DNA of 39,494 bases from AG41 sp035943095. GTDB taxonomy: Bacteria > Gemmatimonadota > Gemmatimonadetes > Gemmatimonadales > GWC2-71-9. Numbering within the stretch: position 1 is the stretch's first letter; every line of letters begins with the position of its first letter. The notes under the pieces are model-generated. The model saw only the letters and a list, made by a program, of their open reading frames with translations. It did not search any database and had not been told where the DNA came from. A program made the translations under genes and the position numbers. The stretch lies in NCBI GenBank assembly GCA_035943095.1, contig DASZCN010000097.1:1-39494 (forward strand), read 5' to 3'. Positions 25,794 to 33,325 of the stretch are shown here, piece by piece.

Positions 25794-27055
25794 TCCGGCG
25801 TCGGCTCCTCCTGATCGGCGCCGCGGTAATCGCCGCGGCCTGCGTGGAAGACCTCACCACCCCCGGGGTGTGCCCCGCGTACTGCCCTGGCAACCAGCTC
25901 ACGATCGCGGATACGGTGCTCTACGACCTCTCGCGGGACTCATCGTTCCGTGGCTACGTGCTGCCCCACCAGTCCGCCGTGCTGCTCGCCGCGAACCTGC
26001 CCGGCGTGGTGGACGGCCGGCCGATCTTCCGGATCAACGGGCCTGGGAGTCGGTTCCGGATCAACCCCAACGACACGACGACGGGGCCCATCCTGGGCTC
26101 CGATTCCGCCAAGCTGCAATTCGTGATCTCCCGCAGGGACAGCACGGCGACCAACCTGACGCTGCGGTTCTACCGGCTGCCGAAGACCATCGATTCGACC
26201 ACGACCTTCGCCGACGTGAGTGGCGCGTTCACCGATTCGCTGGTGCGCACGCTCAACATCGATACGCTGCTCGCGAAACCGAACCGCAAGGACTCGGTGA
26301 CGGGGGATAGTGCAGCGGTGGACACGACCGGCCATCTGCTCACGCTCTTCATGAAGTTCGATTCCACGGCGGCGCGCTACATCGCGGCGGATTCCGGGAG
26401 TGTCGCGTACGGAATCCGAATCAGCGCCGACTCGCTCGCGAGCGTGACGATCGCCAAGACGACGCTGACATCGGTCCTCTCGGGACCCCTATTGACGTGG
26501 TACGTCCAGGTGGATTCGTCCGGGGTGTCGGTGCCCCGCACCCTCGGTACGTTTCAGGCGGCCTTCGCGAGTTTCGTGAGCAGTCCGCCGCCTCCTCCCA
26601 TCGACTCGACGCTCGCCGTCGGAGGCGCGCCTTCGGCTCGGAGCATCGTGCGGGTCGCGTTTCCGAGGGTTATTCGCGACTCGTCCCAGATCATCCGAGC
26701 GACCCTGATCCTCGTGCCGGCAGTGGCGGCGCGAGGGGCGCCGATCGACTCCTTCGCCGTGGAAGTGCACGCGGTGCTCGTCGACCTCGGAGCCAAGTCG
26801 CCCATTGCGGTGGATGTGCTGCACACGAACTCGACCATGATCCACATCGGCGCGACCGATACCGTGCGGATCGAGGTCACCAACGTGCTGCAGGCCTGGG
26901 CGGCGGACTCGACGCAACCGACCACGCTCGTGCTCAAGCCGAAGAACGAAGCCCAGTCGTTCGCTGAGATACGGTTTTATCCGACCATCGCGGCGGCGTT
27001 CCGGCCATCGCTGCAAATCACGTTCGTGCGGCGGTACCCGTTCGGAGGGCGTTGA
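25790..27055 (+). CDS. Secreted lipoprotein with beta-rich C-terminal domain, function unknown
   Basis: A 421-residue protein that begins IRRRLLLIGAAVIAAAC; the AAAC is a lipobox with the lipidated cysteine near residue 18. The mature part is rich in Thr, Ser and Asp, with mainly beta pattern. Its last 150 residues (RVAFPRVIRDSSQIIRATLI ... VTNVLQAWAADS ... LVLKPK) resemble DNRLRE-type surface domains, where a VTxxLQxW motif is usual. A proline run (SPPPPPIDS) marks a linker near 263-270. The GTG start overlaps the cdd stop. It sits directly before a predicted outer-membrane protein, so both may serve the cell surface. Confidence 0.65.
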   Translation: MIRRRLLLIGAAVIAAACVEDLTTPGVCPAYCPGNQLTIADTVLYDLSRDSSFRGYVLPHQSAVLLAANLPGVVDGRPIFRINGPGSRFRINPNDTTTGPILGSDSAKLQFVISRRDSTATNLTLRFYRLPKTIDSTTTFADVSGAFTDSLVRTLNIDTLLAKPNRKDSVTGDSAAVDTTGHLLTLFMKFDSTAARYIAADSGSVAYGIRISADSLASVTIAKTTLTSVLSGPLLTWYVQVDSSGVSVPRTLGTFQAAFASFVSSPPPPPIDSTLAVGGAPSARSIVRVAFPRVIRDSSQIIRATLILVPAVAARGAPIDSFAVEVHAVLVDLGAKSPIAVDVLHTNSTMIHIGATDTVRIEVTNVLQAWAADSTQPTTLVLKPKNEAQSFAEIRFYPTIAAAFRPSLQITFVRRYPFGGR

Positions 27056-27065
27056 GAGGATGTCA

Positions 27066-28196
27066 ATGAAGGCGGTCAGACGGTTAGACGGTTGGACGGT
27101 TAGAGGCGGCGCTCTGGCCCTGGTCCTTCTAACCGTTTATCCGACTACCCGCCTGTATTGCCAGGACTCCCAATTCGGCATCCTCGGGCTCGGCACGCCC
27201 GGGCGGTATGAATCCGTTCGCGCCCGCTCCACCGGGGGGGCGTTCACACCGTTCGATCCGCTGTCGACCCTGACTGAGGCGCCGCTCGCCGACCTGGGGA
27301 CCCTCACGGCGACGGCCATGGAAGGCACGTCGTACCGCCAGGCCGACCTGGCCGGGTCGACTACGAGCGTGCGCAGCACGCGTTTCCCGCTCTTGAACGT
27401 CGCGGGGCGCGTGGCGCCGCGGCTCGCCGTGGCGGCGGGATTCACGACGTATCTCGACAAGTCGTGGGACGTGACGGAGCGCGACTCCACCCTCCTGCGT
27501 GGGACGCTCGAGCGCTACACCGACGAGCTCACGAGCGACGGCAGCGTGGCGGATCTGCGTCTCGCCGCCGCCAGCCGGCTCACGCGCCGCATTGCGATCG
27601 GCGCCGGGATCCACCTCCTGGCGGGCTCGACGCGCGAGACGGCGGAGCGCCGGTTCGACGACACCACGTTCCACACCGTCCGACAGCTCGCCGAAGTGCG
27701 TTACAGCGGGTTCGGGGTTTCGGGGAGCATCCTGATCGGCGTCGCTCCGGGGCTCTCGCTCGCGGGTTGGGCGCGGTCCGACGGCCGCCTGCGCGCCAAG
27801 GCCGGCGACACGACGACCGCGCTCACCGACCTGCCCCGCGGGGCCGGCGGCGGCCTGCTGTTCGCGCCGAGCCCGAAAGTGAAGATCGGGGGATCGGTCG
27901 CCTGGCGCTCGTGGTCGCGCACGGGCCCGGGCGCTTTCAACACGTGGAGCTGGTCGGGCGGGGCGGAGATCGGATCGGGGCGGATGCCACTGCGCCTCGG
28001 GGTGCGAGGCGGCCAGCTGCCCTTTGGACCGGGGACCACGGCGCCCACGGAGGTCGCCGCGACTGCGGGGACCGGGCGCACCTTCGCTCAGGGGCGCGCC
28101 TCGCTCGACCTGGGCGTGGAGCGCCTGGAGAGACGCGGAACCGGGCTCACCGAGCGCATCTGGACGGTGCTCGTAGGCATCACCGTCCGGCCGTGA
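27066..28196 (+). CDS. Predicted outer-membrane beta-barrel protein
   Basis: A 376-residue protein with a signal peptide (hydrophobic core GGALALVLLTVYPTTRLY, likely cut before or near CQDSQ) and alternating short strands with Gly/Ala-rich turns to a C-terminal strand ending ITVRP. This pattern fits an outer-membrane barrel; no family is recognised. Two ATGs compete. The one at 27066 has AGAGG 6 nt upstream, whereas 27060 abuts it, so 27066 is preferred. The signal peptide start is encoded by GACGGTTR repeats, and a G7 run lies near 27234. The end overlaps mtaB by 4 nt. Confidence 0.6.
   Translation: MKAVRRLDGWTVRGGALALVLLTVYPTTRLYCQDSQFGILGLGTPGRYESVRARSTGGAFTPFDPLSTLTEAPLADLGTLTATAMEGTSYRQADLAGSTTSVRSTRFPLLNVAGRVAPRLAVAAGFTTYLDKSWDVTERDSTLLRGTLERYTDELTSDGSVADLRLAAASRLTRRIAIGAGIHLLAGSTRETAERRFDDTTFHTVRQLAEVRYSGFGVSGSILIGVAPGLSLAGWARSDGRLRAKAGDTTTALTDLPRGAGGGLLFAPSPKVKIGGSVAWRSWSRTGPGAFNTWSWSGGAEIGSGRMPLRLGVRGGQLPFGPGTTAPTEVAATAGTGRTFAQGRASLDLGVERLERRGTGLTERIWTVLVGITVRP
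27075..27104 (+). repeat. GACGGTTR octamer repeat within a signal-peptide region
   Basis: GACGGTTA, GACGGTTG and GACGGTTA stand in tandem, ending in GA. An inverted partial copy follows at 27127-27145: ACGGTTAGA at 27096-27104 pairs with TCTAACCGT at 27128-27136. It encodes VRRLDGWTVRG at the start of the barrel protein. Confidence 0.8.
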
Positions 28197-29440
28197 AGGT
28201 CTACTTCCACACCTTCGGCTGCAAAGCGAACCAATACGACACGGCGCTCGTGCGCCAGGCGTTCGAGGACGCCGGCGCGGCGGTGGTCCTGGACCCCGCC
28301 GCAGCAGATGTCGCCGTGGTCAACTCCTGCACCGTCACGCACGAGAGCGAGGCCAAGCTGGGACGCCTGGTGCGGCGGCTTGCGCGCCGCAGCGGAGGCC
28401 TCGAGACGGTCGTGATGGGGTGCGCCGCCGCGCTCGACGACGGGCGCATCGCCAGGCTGCCCTCGGTGCGGGCCGTGGTGGGCGGCGCGGAGCCGACGCA
28501 GGTGCTGCGGGCGGCGGGTGTGGCGGCGCCTGCGAACCAAGTCGGGGCGCATCATGCTGCGCCCCTACAGCGCGAGAGGCTGCGGGCCCGCGGCCTCCTC
28601 AAGATCCAGGACGGCTGCGACGAGCACTGCACCTTCTGCGCGACGACGATCGCGCGAGGCGCCAATCGATCGCGATCGACTCCCGAGCTGGTGGAGGAGG
28701 CTCGAAGGCTCGCGCAGCATCACGCGGAGATCGTCCTCACGGGAGTGCATATCGGGACGTATGGGCAAGACAGGGAGCGGGGAGCAGGGAGCGGTACCCG
28801 CCGCTCACTGGGTGAGCTCCTCGAAGCTTTGATCAGCTGTGTGCCCCAGGTTCGCTTCCGGCTCTCCTCCATCGAAGCCACCGAGGTGGATGACACGATC
28901 GCCCGGCTCTTGATCGAGGCACCGCGGCACGTCGCCGCCCATCTGCACGCGCCGCTCCAGTCGGGATCCGACCGCATCTTGAAGCGGATGGGGCGCCACT
29001 GGTATACCGCGGGCTCCTACCGCGCGCGACTCGAGTGGCTCGCCGCGCGCATGCCCGCGCTCGGGCTTGGGGCGGACATCATCGCGGGGTTCCCCGGGGA
29101 GACGGACGCCGACCACCGCGCTACGCTCGCGCTCGTGGGCGCGCTGCCCTTCACCTATCTGCATGTGTTCCCGTACAGCGAGCGGCCGGACGCGGCTGCG
29201 GCCCGATTGCCGGAGCCCGTCGCCCCTGCGATGGTGCGCGATCGCGCGCGCGAGCTGCGCGAGCTCGGCGAAGCCAAGGAGCGAGCCTACCGGGTGACAC
29301 GCATCGGTCGCCGGGCAGACGGCGTCGTCTGCGGCCGTGGGGAGGGCAAAGTGGAGGTCCTCACGGAAGACTACCTGACGGTCGAGCTCCCGGTGGGGGA
29401 CTGGGACGGCAGGGCCCGCTTCGAGATCACGGTCCGCTAG
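28193..29440 (+). CDS. mtaB: tRNA t6A37 methylthiotransferase MtaB
   Basis: A 415-residue radical-SAM methylthiotransferase that converts t6A to ms2t6A at position 37 of tRNAs reading ANN codons. N-terminal cluster cysteines are C10 (FGCKANQYD), C46 (NSCTVT) and C77 (MGCAA). The radical-SAM triad is C142-x3-C146-x2-C149 (CDEHCTFC). The FGCKANQYD form and SSIEATEVDD favour MtaB over MiaB. A short C-terminal TRAM-like part follows. Residues about 192-203 (DRERGAGSGTRR) are encoded by a GGGAGCR repeat in a loop after HIGTYG. The GTG start overlaps the preceding stop. Confidence 0.92.
   Translation: MKVYFHTFGCKANQYDTALVRQAFEDAGAAVVLDPAAADVAVVNSCTVTHESEAKLGRLVRRLARRSGGLETVVMGCAAALDDGRIARLPSVRAVVGGAEPTQVLRAAGVAAPANQVGAHHAAPLQRERLRARGLLKIQDGCDEHCTFCATTIARGANRSRSTPELVEEARRLAQHHAEIVLTGVHIGTYGQDRERGAGSGTRRSLGELLEALISCVPQVRFRLSSIEATEVDDTIARLLIEAPRHVAAHLHAPLQSGSDRILKRMGRHWYTAGSYRARLEWLAARMPALGLGADIIAGFPGETDADHRATLALVGALPFTYLHVFPYSERPDAAAARLPEPVAPAMVRDRARELRELGEAKERAYRVTRIGRRADGVVCGRGEGKVEVLTEDYLTVELPVGDWDGRARFEITVR
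28770..28799 (+). repeat. GGGAGCR heptamer repeat, copy 4 (in mtaB)
   Basis: The first 26 bases are identical to the copy at 17781 in the vWA gene, 11 kb away, followed by ACCC as in the mazG copy. It is read as DRERGAGSGT here, another frame from the vWA copy, which shows that the DNA rather than the peptide is conserved. Confidence 0.9.
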
Positions 29441-29460
29441 CTGAGCCCCCCGGCCCCTTC

Positions 29461-29466
29461 TATTAT
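29461..29466 (+). promoter_or_regulatory. Candidate -10 element upstream of miaB
   Basis: TATTAT stands in a pyrimidine-rich gap 11 nt before the miaB ATG. No convincing -35 lies 17 nt upstream. The spacing to the start codon resembles that of the murC and alr boxes. Confidence 0.35.
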
Positions 29467-29477
29467 CTTCTAGCCCC

Positions 29478-30791
29478 ATGCCGCGCGTCTACATCGAAAC
29501 CTACGGCTGCCAGATGAACGTCTCGGACTCCGAGCTCATGCTGGGCGTGCTCGAGCGGGAAGGGTACGTGGCCGCCGCTGGGCCCGCCGAGGCGGACGTC
29601 GTGCTCGTGAACACGTGCGCGGTGCGGGAGCACGCCGAGCAGAAAGTGCTCTCCCGCCTGGGGGAGCTGAAGCAGGTGAAGCAGCCGGGCGGCGTGCTCG
29701 GCGTCGTGGGCTGCATGGCGCAACGGCTTGGGCCGCGGCTGCTCGAGCGCGTGCCTCAGGTGGATCTCGTGGTGGGGCCGGACGGCTACCGCGGGCTGCC
29801 CGAGCTCATCGCCCGGGCGCGGGCCGGCGAGCGCGCGGCCGACACCGCGTTCAAAAGTTGGGAGCACTACGAGGATGTCCCGTCCGTCCGCGAGACCGCC
29901 CCCTCGGCATACGTGACCGTGCAACGCGGCTGCGATTATCGGTGCACCTTCTGCATCGTTCCGATGACGCGCGGACCCGAACGAAGCCGCAAGTTGGCCG
30001 ACGTGGTGCGCGAGGTGACGGACCTCGCCGGCACCGGTACCACGGAGGTCACGCTCCTTGGCCAAACGGTCAATAGTTTTGACGACGGCGTGCACGACTT
30101 CGCGGATCTGCTGCGCGCCGTGGGGGCGGTCCAGGGCATCCGGCGGGTGCGGTTCACGTCGCCCTATCCCACGGATTTCACCGACGGCGTGGTGCGGGCG
30201 ATGGCCGGGACCCCCGCCGTGTGCGAGCACGTGCACCTGCCGGTCCAGAGCGGCAGCTCGCGCGTGCTCAAGCGGATGCTCCGGCGCTACGACCGCGACC
30301 GCTACCTCGGCGTGGTCGCGGCATTACGCGGAGCGGTGCCCGGCATCGCGCTCACGACCGACATCATCGTCGGGTTCCCCGGCGAGACCGAGGACGACTT
30401 CGCGGAGACCTTATCGCTCGTGGAGCAGGTGGGATTCGACGACGCGTACACGTTCAAGTACTCGCCGCGCGAAGGAACGCCCGCGACGCGACTCAAGGAC
30501 GCCGTGCCGGACGACGTCGCGGGGGAGCGGCTCGAGCGGCTCATTGCCGTCGTGCGACGGATCGCGCGCCAGAAAAACGTGGGCCTGGTGGGCACCACGC
30601 ACGAGGTGCTGGTCGAAGGCCGCGCCAAGCGTGGCGGACTGCTGCAGGCCCGCACACGCACCAACAAGGTGGCACTCGTCCCGGGGCCCGACCGGTGGAT
30701 CGGGGGCTATCGCGCCGTGCGGCTCACGGGCACCACGGGCGCGACGTTCACGGCCTGCGCGCTCGGGCAGGAGCTCGCGGTCGTGGGGTGA
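29478..30791 (+). CDS. miaB: tRNA i6A37 methylthiotransferase MiaB
   Basis: A 437-residue radical-SAM enzyme that makes ms2i6A37 in tRNAs. It has N-terminal cluster cysteines C11 (YGCQMNVSDSE), C47 (NTCAVRE) and C79 (GCMAQR), the radical-SAM triad C152-x3-C156-x2-C159 (CDYRCTFC), GQTVNSF, TSPYPTDF, HLPVQSGSS and GFPGETEDDF. A C-terminal TRAM domain (about 370-435) carries GRAKRGGLLQARTRTNK. These signatures match MiaB closely. The gap before it is 37 nt with its own -10 candidate, so it may be separately transcribed from mtaB. The stop overlaps the next gene. Confidence 0.95.
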   Translation: MPRVYIETYGCQMNVSDSELMLGVLEREGYVAAAGPAEADVVLVNTCAVREHAEQKVLSRLGELKQVKQPGGVLGVVGCMAQRLGPRLLERVPQVDLVVGPDGYRGLPELIARARAGERAADTAFKSWEHYEDVPSVRETAPSAYVTVQRGCDYRCTFCIVPMTRGPERSRKLADVVREVTDLAGTGTTEVTLLGQTVNSFDDGVHDFADLLRAVGAVQGIRRVRFTSPYPTDFTDGVVRAMAGTPAVCEHVHLPVQSGSSRVLKRMLRRYDRDRYLGVVAALRGAVPGIALTTDIIVGFPGETEDDFAETLSLVEQVGFDDAYTFKYSPREGTPATRLKDAVPDDVAGERLERLIAVVRRIARQKNVGLVGTTHEVLVEGRAKRGGLLQARTRTNKVALVPGPDRWIGGYRAVRLTGTTGATFTACALGQELAVVG

Positions 30792-31069
30792 CGAACGTGA
30801 CGTACGAGGTGTTGCAGCGGGAGTACGAGAAGCTCCGTCCCCAGCTGCCCCGGTTCTGCGGTTGCGAAACCTGCCGCGGCGACGTGCTCGTGTTCGCGCT
30901 CAACCGGCTATCCCCGAACTACGTCTCGACGTCGCAGGGCGAAGTGCTGGTCGAGCTGCGGCTCGACAGCGATCAGGAGAAGGCCAAGCTCGACGTCGCG
31001 CTGCTCGACGGGTTCCGTCGCGTGGGGCTGGCGCCACGCTGCGGCGCAAAGGCAGTGCAGCTCCTCTAG
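30788..31069 (+). CDS. ComFB-family late competence protein
   Basis: A 93-residue protein with FCGCETCRGDVLVFALNRLS (C24, C26, C29) followed by PNYVSTSQGEV and a late cysteine, C86. This is the pattern of the ComFB family, first named in the Bacillus comF operon. Its biochemical role is not settled, and relatives also bind cyclic dinucleotides in some bacteria. The GTG at 30788 overlaps the miaB stop; a second GTG at 30797 is possible. comEC starts 21 nt after its stop, which supports a competence-related context. Confidence 0.75.
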   Translation: MTNVTYEVLQREYEKLRPQLPRFCGCETCRGDVLVFALNRLSPNYVSTSQGEVLVELRLDSDQEKAKLDVALLDGFRRVGLAPRCGAKAVQLL

Positions 31070-31090
31070 TCGAGTAGGCGGCCCCCTCGG

Positions 31091-33325
31091 ATGAGGCCGC
31101 CGGTTCTCTTCGTCACAATCGGATTTGGGGTTGGGCTCTACGCGGGGCTCGATCCGTCTCTGGCGGTGCGTGGTGCGTGGTACGTGGTTGTCCCCGTTTT
31201 GGGGGCGGCCCTCCTCGTGGCTAGGACCGCACCGCTCGGGGCGGCGATTGGAGTCATGCTCGTCGCCGGGAGCGTGTGGGGGACGGCGGCGACTCGCGAG
31301 AAGGCCACGACGTGTGTGGGGCGGTGGACGGCCGGGGAAGGGTCAAAGGCCGGGGAAGGGCGAAGCGCGCGGGGAGCGATCGTCCGGCTCGCCGATCCCG
31401 TCGACTCGACCGGCGGTGTCATAGACGCGGACGTCCTTCCCGGCACCTGCGGCGGCGAGCTCCGATTACGCTGGCCCGAAGGCACGCCTGCGCACGGCGG
31501 CACGACGTGGGTCGTCGCGGGCCGATGGGCAGGCACTGGGTCACGCGGCGTGCTGGTCGTGCGCCGCACTCGGCAGCTCGACGGTATCCCGCGCGGGCGC
31601 GGCGCCGTGCGCGATCGGCTGGCCGAGCGCACCACCGCGCTGTTCGGCTCGCGCGCGCCGCTCGTGGACGCCCTCGTCTTCGCGCCGAACATCGACCTCG
31701 ACCCCGCACTGCGCGAGCGTTACGCCCGGTCCGGGCTCGCCCACATCCTGTCGATCTCAGGATTGCACGTGGGATTTCTCGCCGCGTGGCTCGCGCTGCT
31801 CCTCGCCAAGCTCCGGCTGGCGCCACGCGCCCGTATGGGGACGGCGGGCGTGGTCCTCGTCCTGTACCTCTGGCTCATCGGATTTCCGGCGCCGGCATTG
31901 CGCGCCGTGGCGATGCTCGTTCTGTCGGACGTTGCGCGTGTACGGCAGCGCATCGTCGCGCCGGCGGGGACGCTCGCGGTCGCGGCCCTGATCGTGCTCC
32001 TCGTCGATCCCTGGGCGATGCGTGCCGTGGGGGCGTGGCTCTCGATCGCGGCGATGGGGGCGGTGATCTGGGCCGATCGCGCGTTTCGCGGTCGCCCGCT
32101 GTGGCTGCGCCTGGTCGCCCCGTCCATCGCCGCGACGCTCTTGACCGCGCCGATCAGCGCGCTCGCGTTCGGCACGGTAGCGCCGATCGGCGTGCTCGCG
32201 AATCTCGTCGCCATCCCACTGTCCGCGGTCGTGGTCCCCGGCCTCGCCCTGGCGCTCGCGCTATCGTGGATCGCGAAGGGGATGGCCACACTCGTCGCCG
32301 CCGGGTCCGGTCTCGGCCTCGGGCTGCTGGATCTGGTGGCGCGCAGGGCGGCGGCGGTGCCGGGCGGCCACGTGACGATGATGGCGGGCTGGCCCGCGGC
32401 CGCGACCTGGGCGGGGGTGGCGGCGCTGGCGTGGTGGCTGTGGCACTCGCCACGCCGCCCCTGGCTGATCGGCGCCCGCGTCGCGTTCGCGAGCACAGTG
32501 CTTGTGGCCGCGTCGCTCAAGGACGCGTTCGCACTCGACGATTGCGTCTGTTTGACGGTACATTTTCTCGACGTCGGGCAGGGCGACGCGGCGGCGTTGC
32601 GCACGCCGCACGGCCGCTGGATCGTCATCGACGGGGGTCCCAGAATTCCCGGGGATGATGCGGGGCGGCGCGTGGTGGTCCCGTTCCTGCGCCGGCACGG
32701 CGTGGAGCGGCTGGCCGTGGCCGTGGCGACGCACGGCGACGCGGACCATCTCGGTGGCCTGCCGGCCGTGGTGGACGCGTTCGACCCCGAGATCGTGCTC
32801 GAGCCGGGCGAGCCGTTGGGACGGCCGTTGTATCTCGAGTTTCTTGCGACGGTCGAGGCGTCGGGAGCGCGCTGGCATGCGGCCCGCACGGGCGACCGGA
32901 TCGAGCTGGACGGCGTGGTGCTCCAGGTCTTGAGCCCCGACTCGGTGTGGCTGCGCCTGCCGCTCGACGTGAACGAGCACGGCGTGGTGCTGCTGGTCAC
33001 GTATGGCGACGAGCGGCTGTTGTTCCAGGCGGACGCGGGGCTGCCGGTCGAGGCGTGGCTCGCGGGCGGGGTGGGTCGAGTCGAGCTGCTCAAGGTGGGG
33101 CATCACGGCTCGCGCAGCGCGACGTCGGACGCGTGGCTCGACGAGCTGGCGCCGCGCGAAGCGGTGATCAGCGTCGGACGGCACAACCGCTACGGGCATC
33201 CGACGCCCGAGGTGCTGGGGCGGCTCGCGCGACACGGCATCGCGGTGCTCCGGACCGATGAGCGCGGCACCATCACCTTCTCCACGGACGGGCATGATGC
33301 ACGGCTCCGAAGTCATCACGATTGA
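31091..33325 (+). CDS. comEC: DNA uptake channel ComEC/Rec2
   Basis: A 744-residue protein predicted to carry single-stranded DNA across the inner membrane during natural transformation. It has an N-terminal DUF4131/OB-like part, a polytopic competence domain with LAHILSISGLHVGF and about ten membrane segments (about 200-480), and a C-terminal metallo-beta-lactamase domain starting LTVHFLDVGQGDAAAL, with THGDADH at 547-553, VGHHGSRSA and GRHNRYGHPTPEV. All three expected parts are present, so it looks functional. Two repeat families encode residues about 25-34 and 81-94. The end overlaps fbp by about 32 nt. Confidence 0.95.
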   Translation: MRPPVLFVTIGFGVGLYAGLDPSLAVRGAWYVVVPVLGAALLVARTAPLGAAIGVMLVAGSVWGTAATREKATTCVGRWTAGEGSKAGEGRSARGAIVRLADPVDSTGGVIDADVLPGTCGGELRLRWPEGTPAHGGTTWVVAGRWAGTGSRGVLVVRRTRQLDGIPRGRGAVRDRLAERTTALFGSRAPLVDALVFAPNIDLDPALRERYARSGLAHILSISGLHVGFLAAWLALLLAKLRLAPRARMGTAGVVLVLYLWLIGFPAPALRAVAMLVLSDVARVRQRIVAPAGTLAVAALIVLLVDPWAMRAVGAWLSIAAMGAVIWADRAFRGRPLWLRLVAPSIAATLLTAPISALAFGTVAPIGVLANLVAIPLSAVVVPGLALALALSWIAKGMATLVAAGSGLGLGLLDLVARRAAAVPGGHVTMMAGWPAAATWAGVAALAWWLWHSPRRPWLIGARVAFASTVLVAASLKDAFALDDCVCLTVHFLDVGQGDAAALRTPHGRWIVIDGGPRIPGDDAGRRVVVPFLRRHGVERLAVAVATHGDADHLGGLPAVVDAFDPEIVLEPGEPLGRPLYLEFLATVEASGARWHAARTGDRIELDGVVLQVLSPDSVWLRLPLDVNEHGVVLLVTYGDERLLFQADAGLPVEAWLAGGVGRVELLKVGHHGSRSATSDAWLDELAPREAVISVGRHNRYGHPTPEVLGRLARHGIAVLRTDERGTITFSTDGHDARLRSHHD
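31165..31193 (+). repeat. GCGTGGT heptamer repeat, copy 2 (in comEC)
   Basis: GCGTGGT, GCGTGGT and ACGTGGT run in tandem, ending TTGTCC like the left arm at 21171. It encodes VRGAWYVVV near the first membrane segment of ComEC. Confidence 0.8.
31330..31368 (+). repeat. GGCCGGGGAAGGG-family repeat, copy 4 (in comEC)
   Basis: Two exact GGCCGGGGAAGGG units, 18 bp apart and joined by TCAAA, are followed by CGAAGCG. It encodes AGEGSKAGEGRSAR in the soluble N-terminal part of ComEC. AAAGGCCGGGGAAGGG is identical to the ftsY-recG copy. Confidence 0.85.

Noticed and set aside
16875..31368. The scattered short repeats as a CRISPR array
   Set aside because: Units are 7-18 bp, directly adjacent or kilobases apart, with no unique spacers of constant length and no cas genes.
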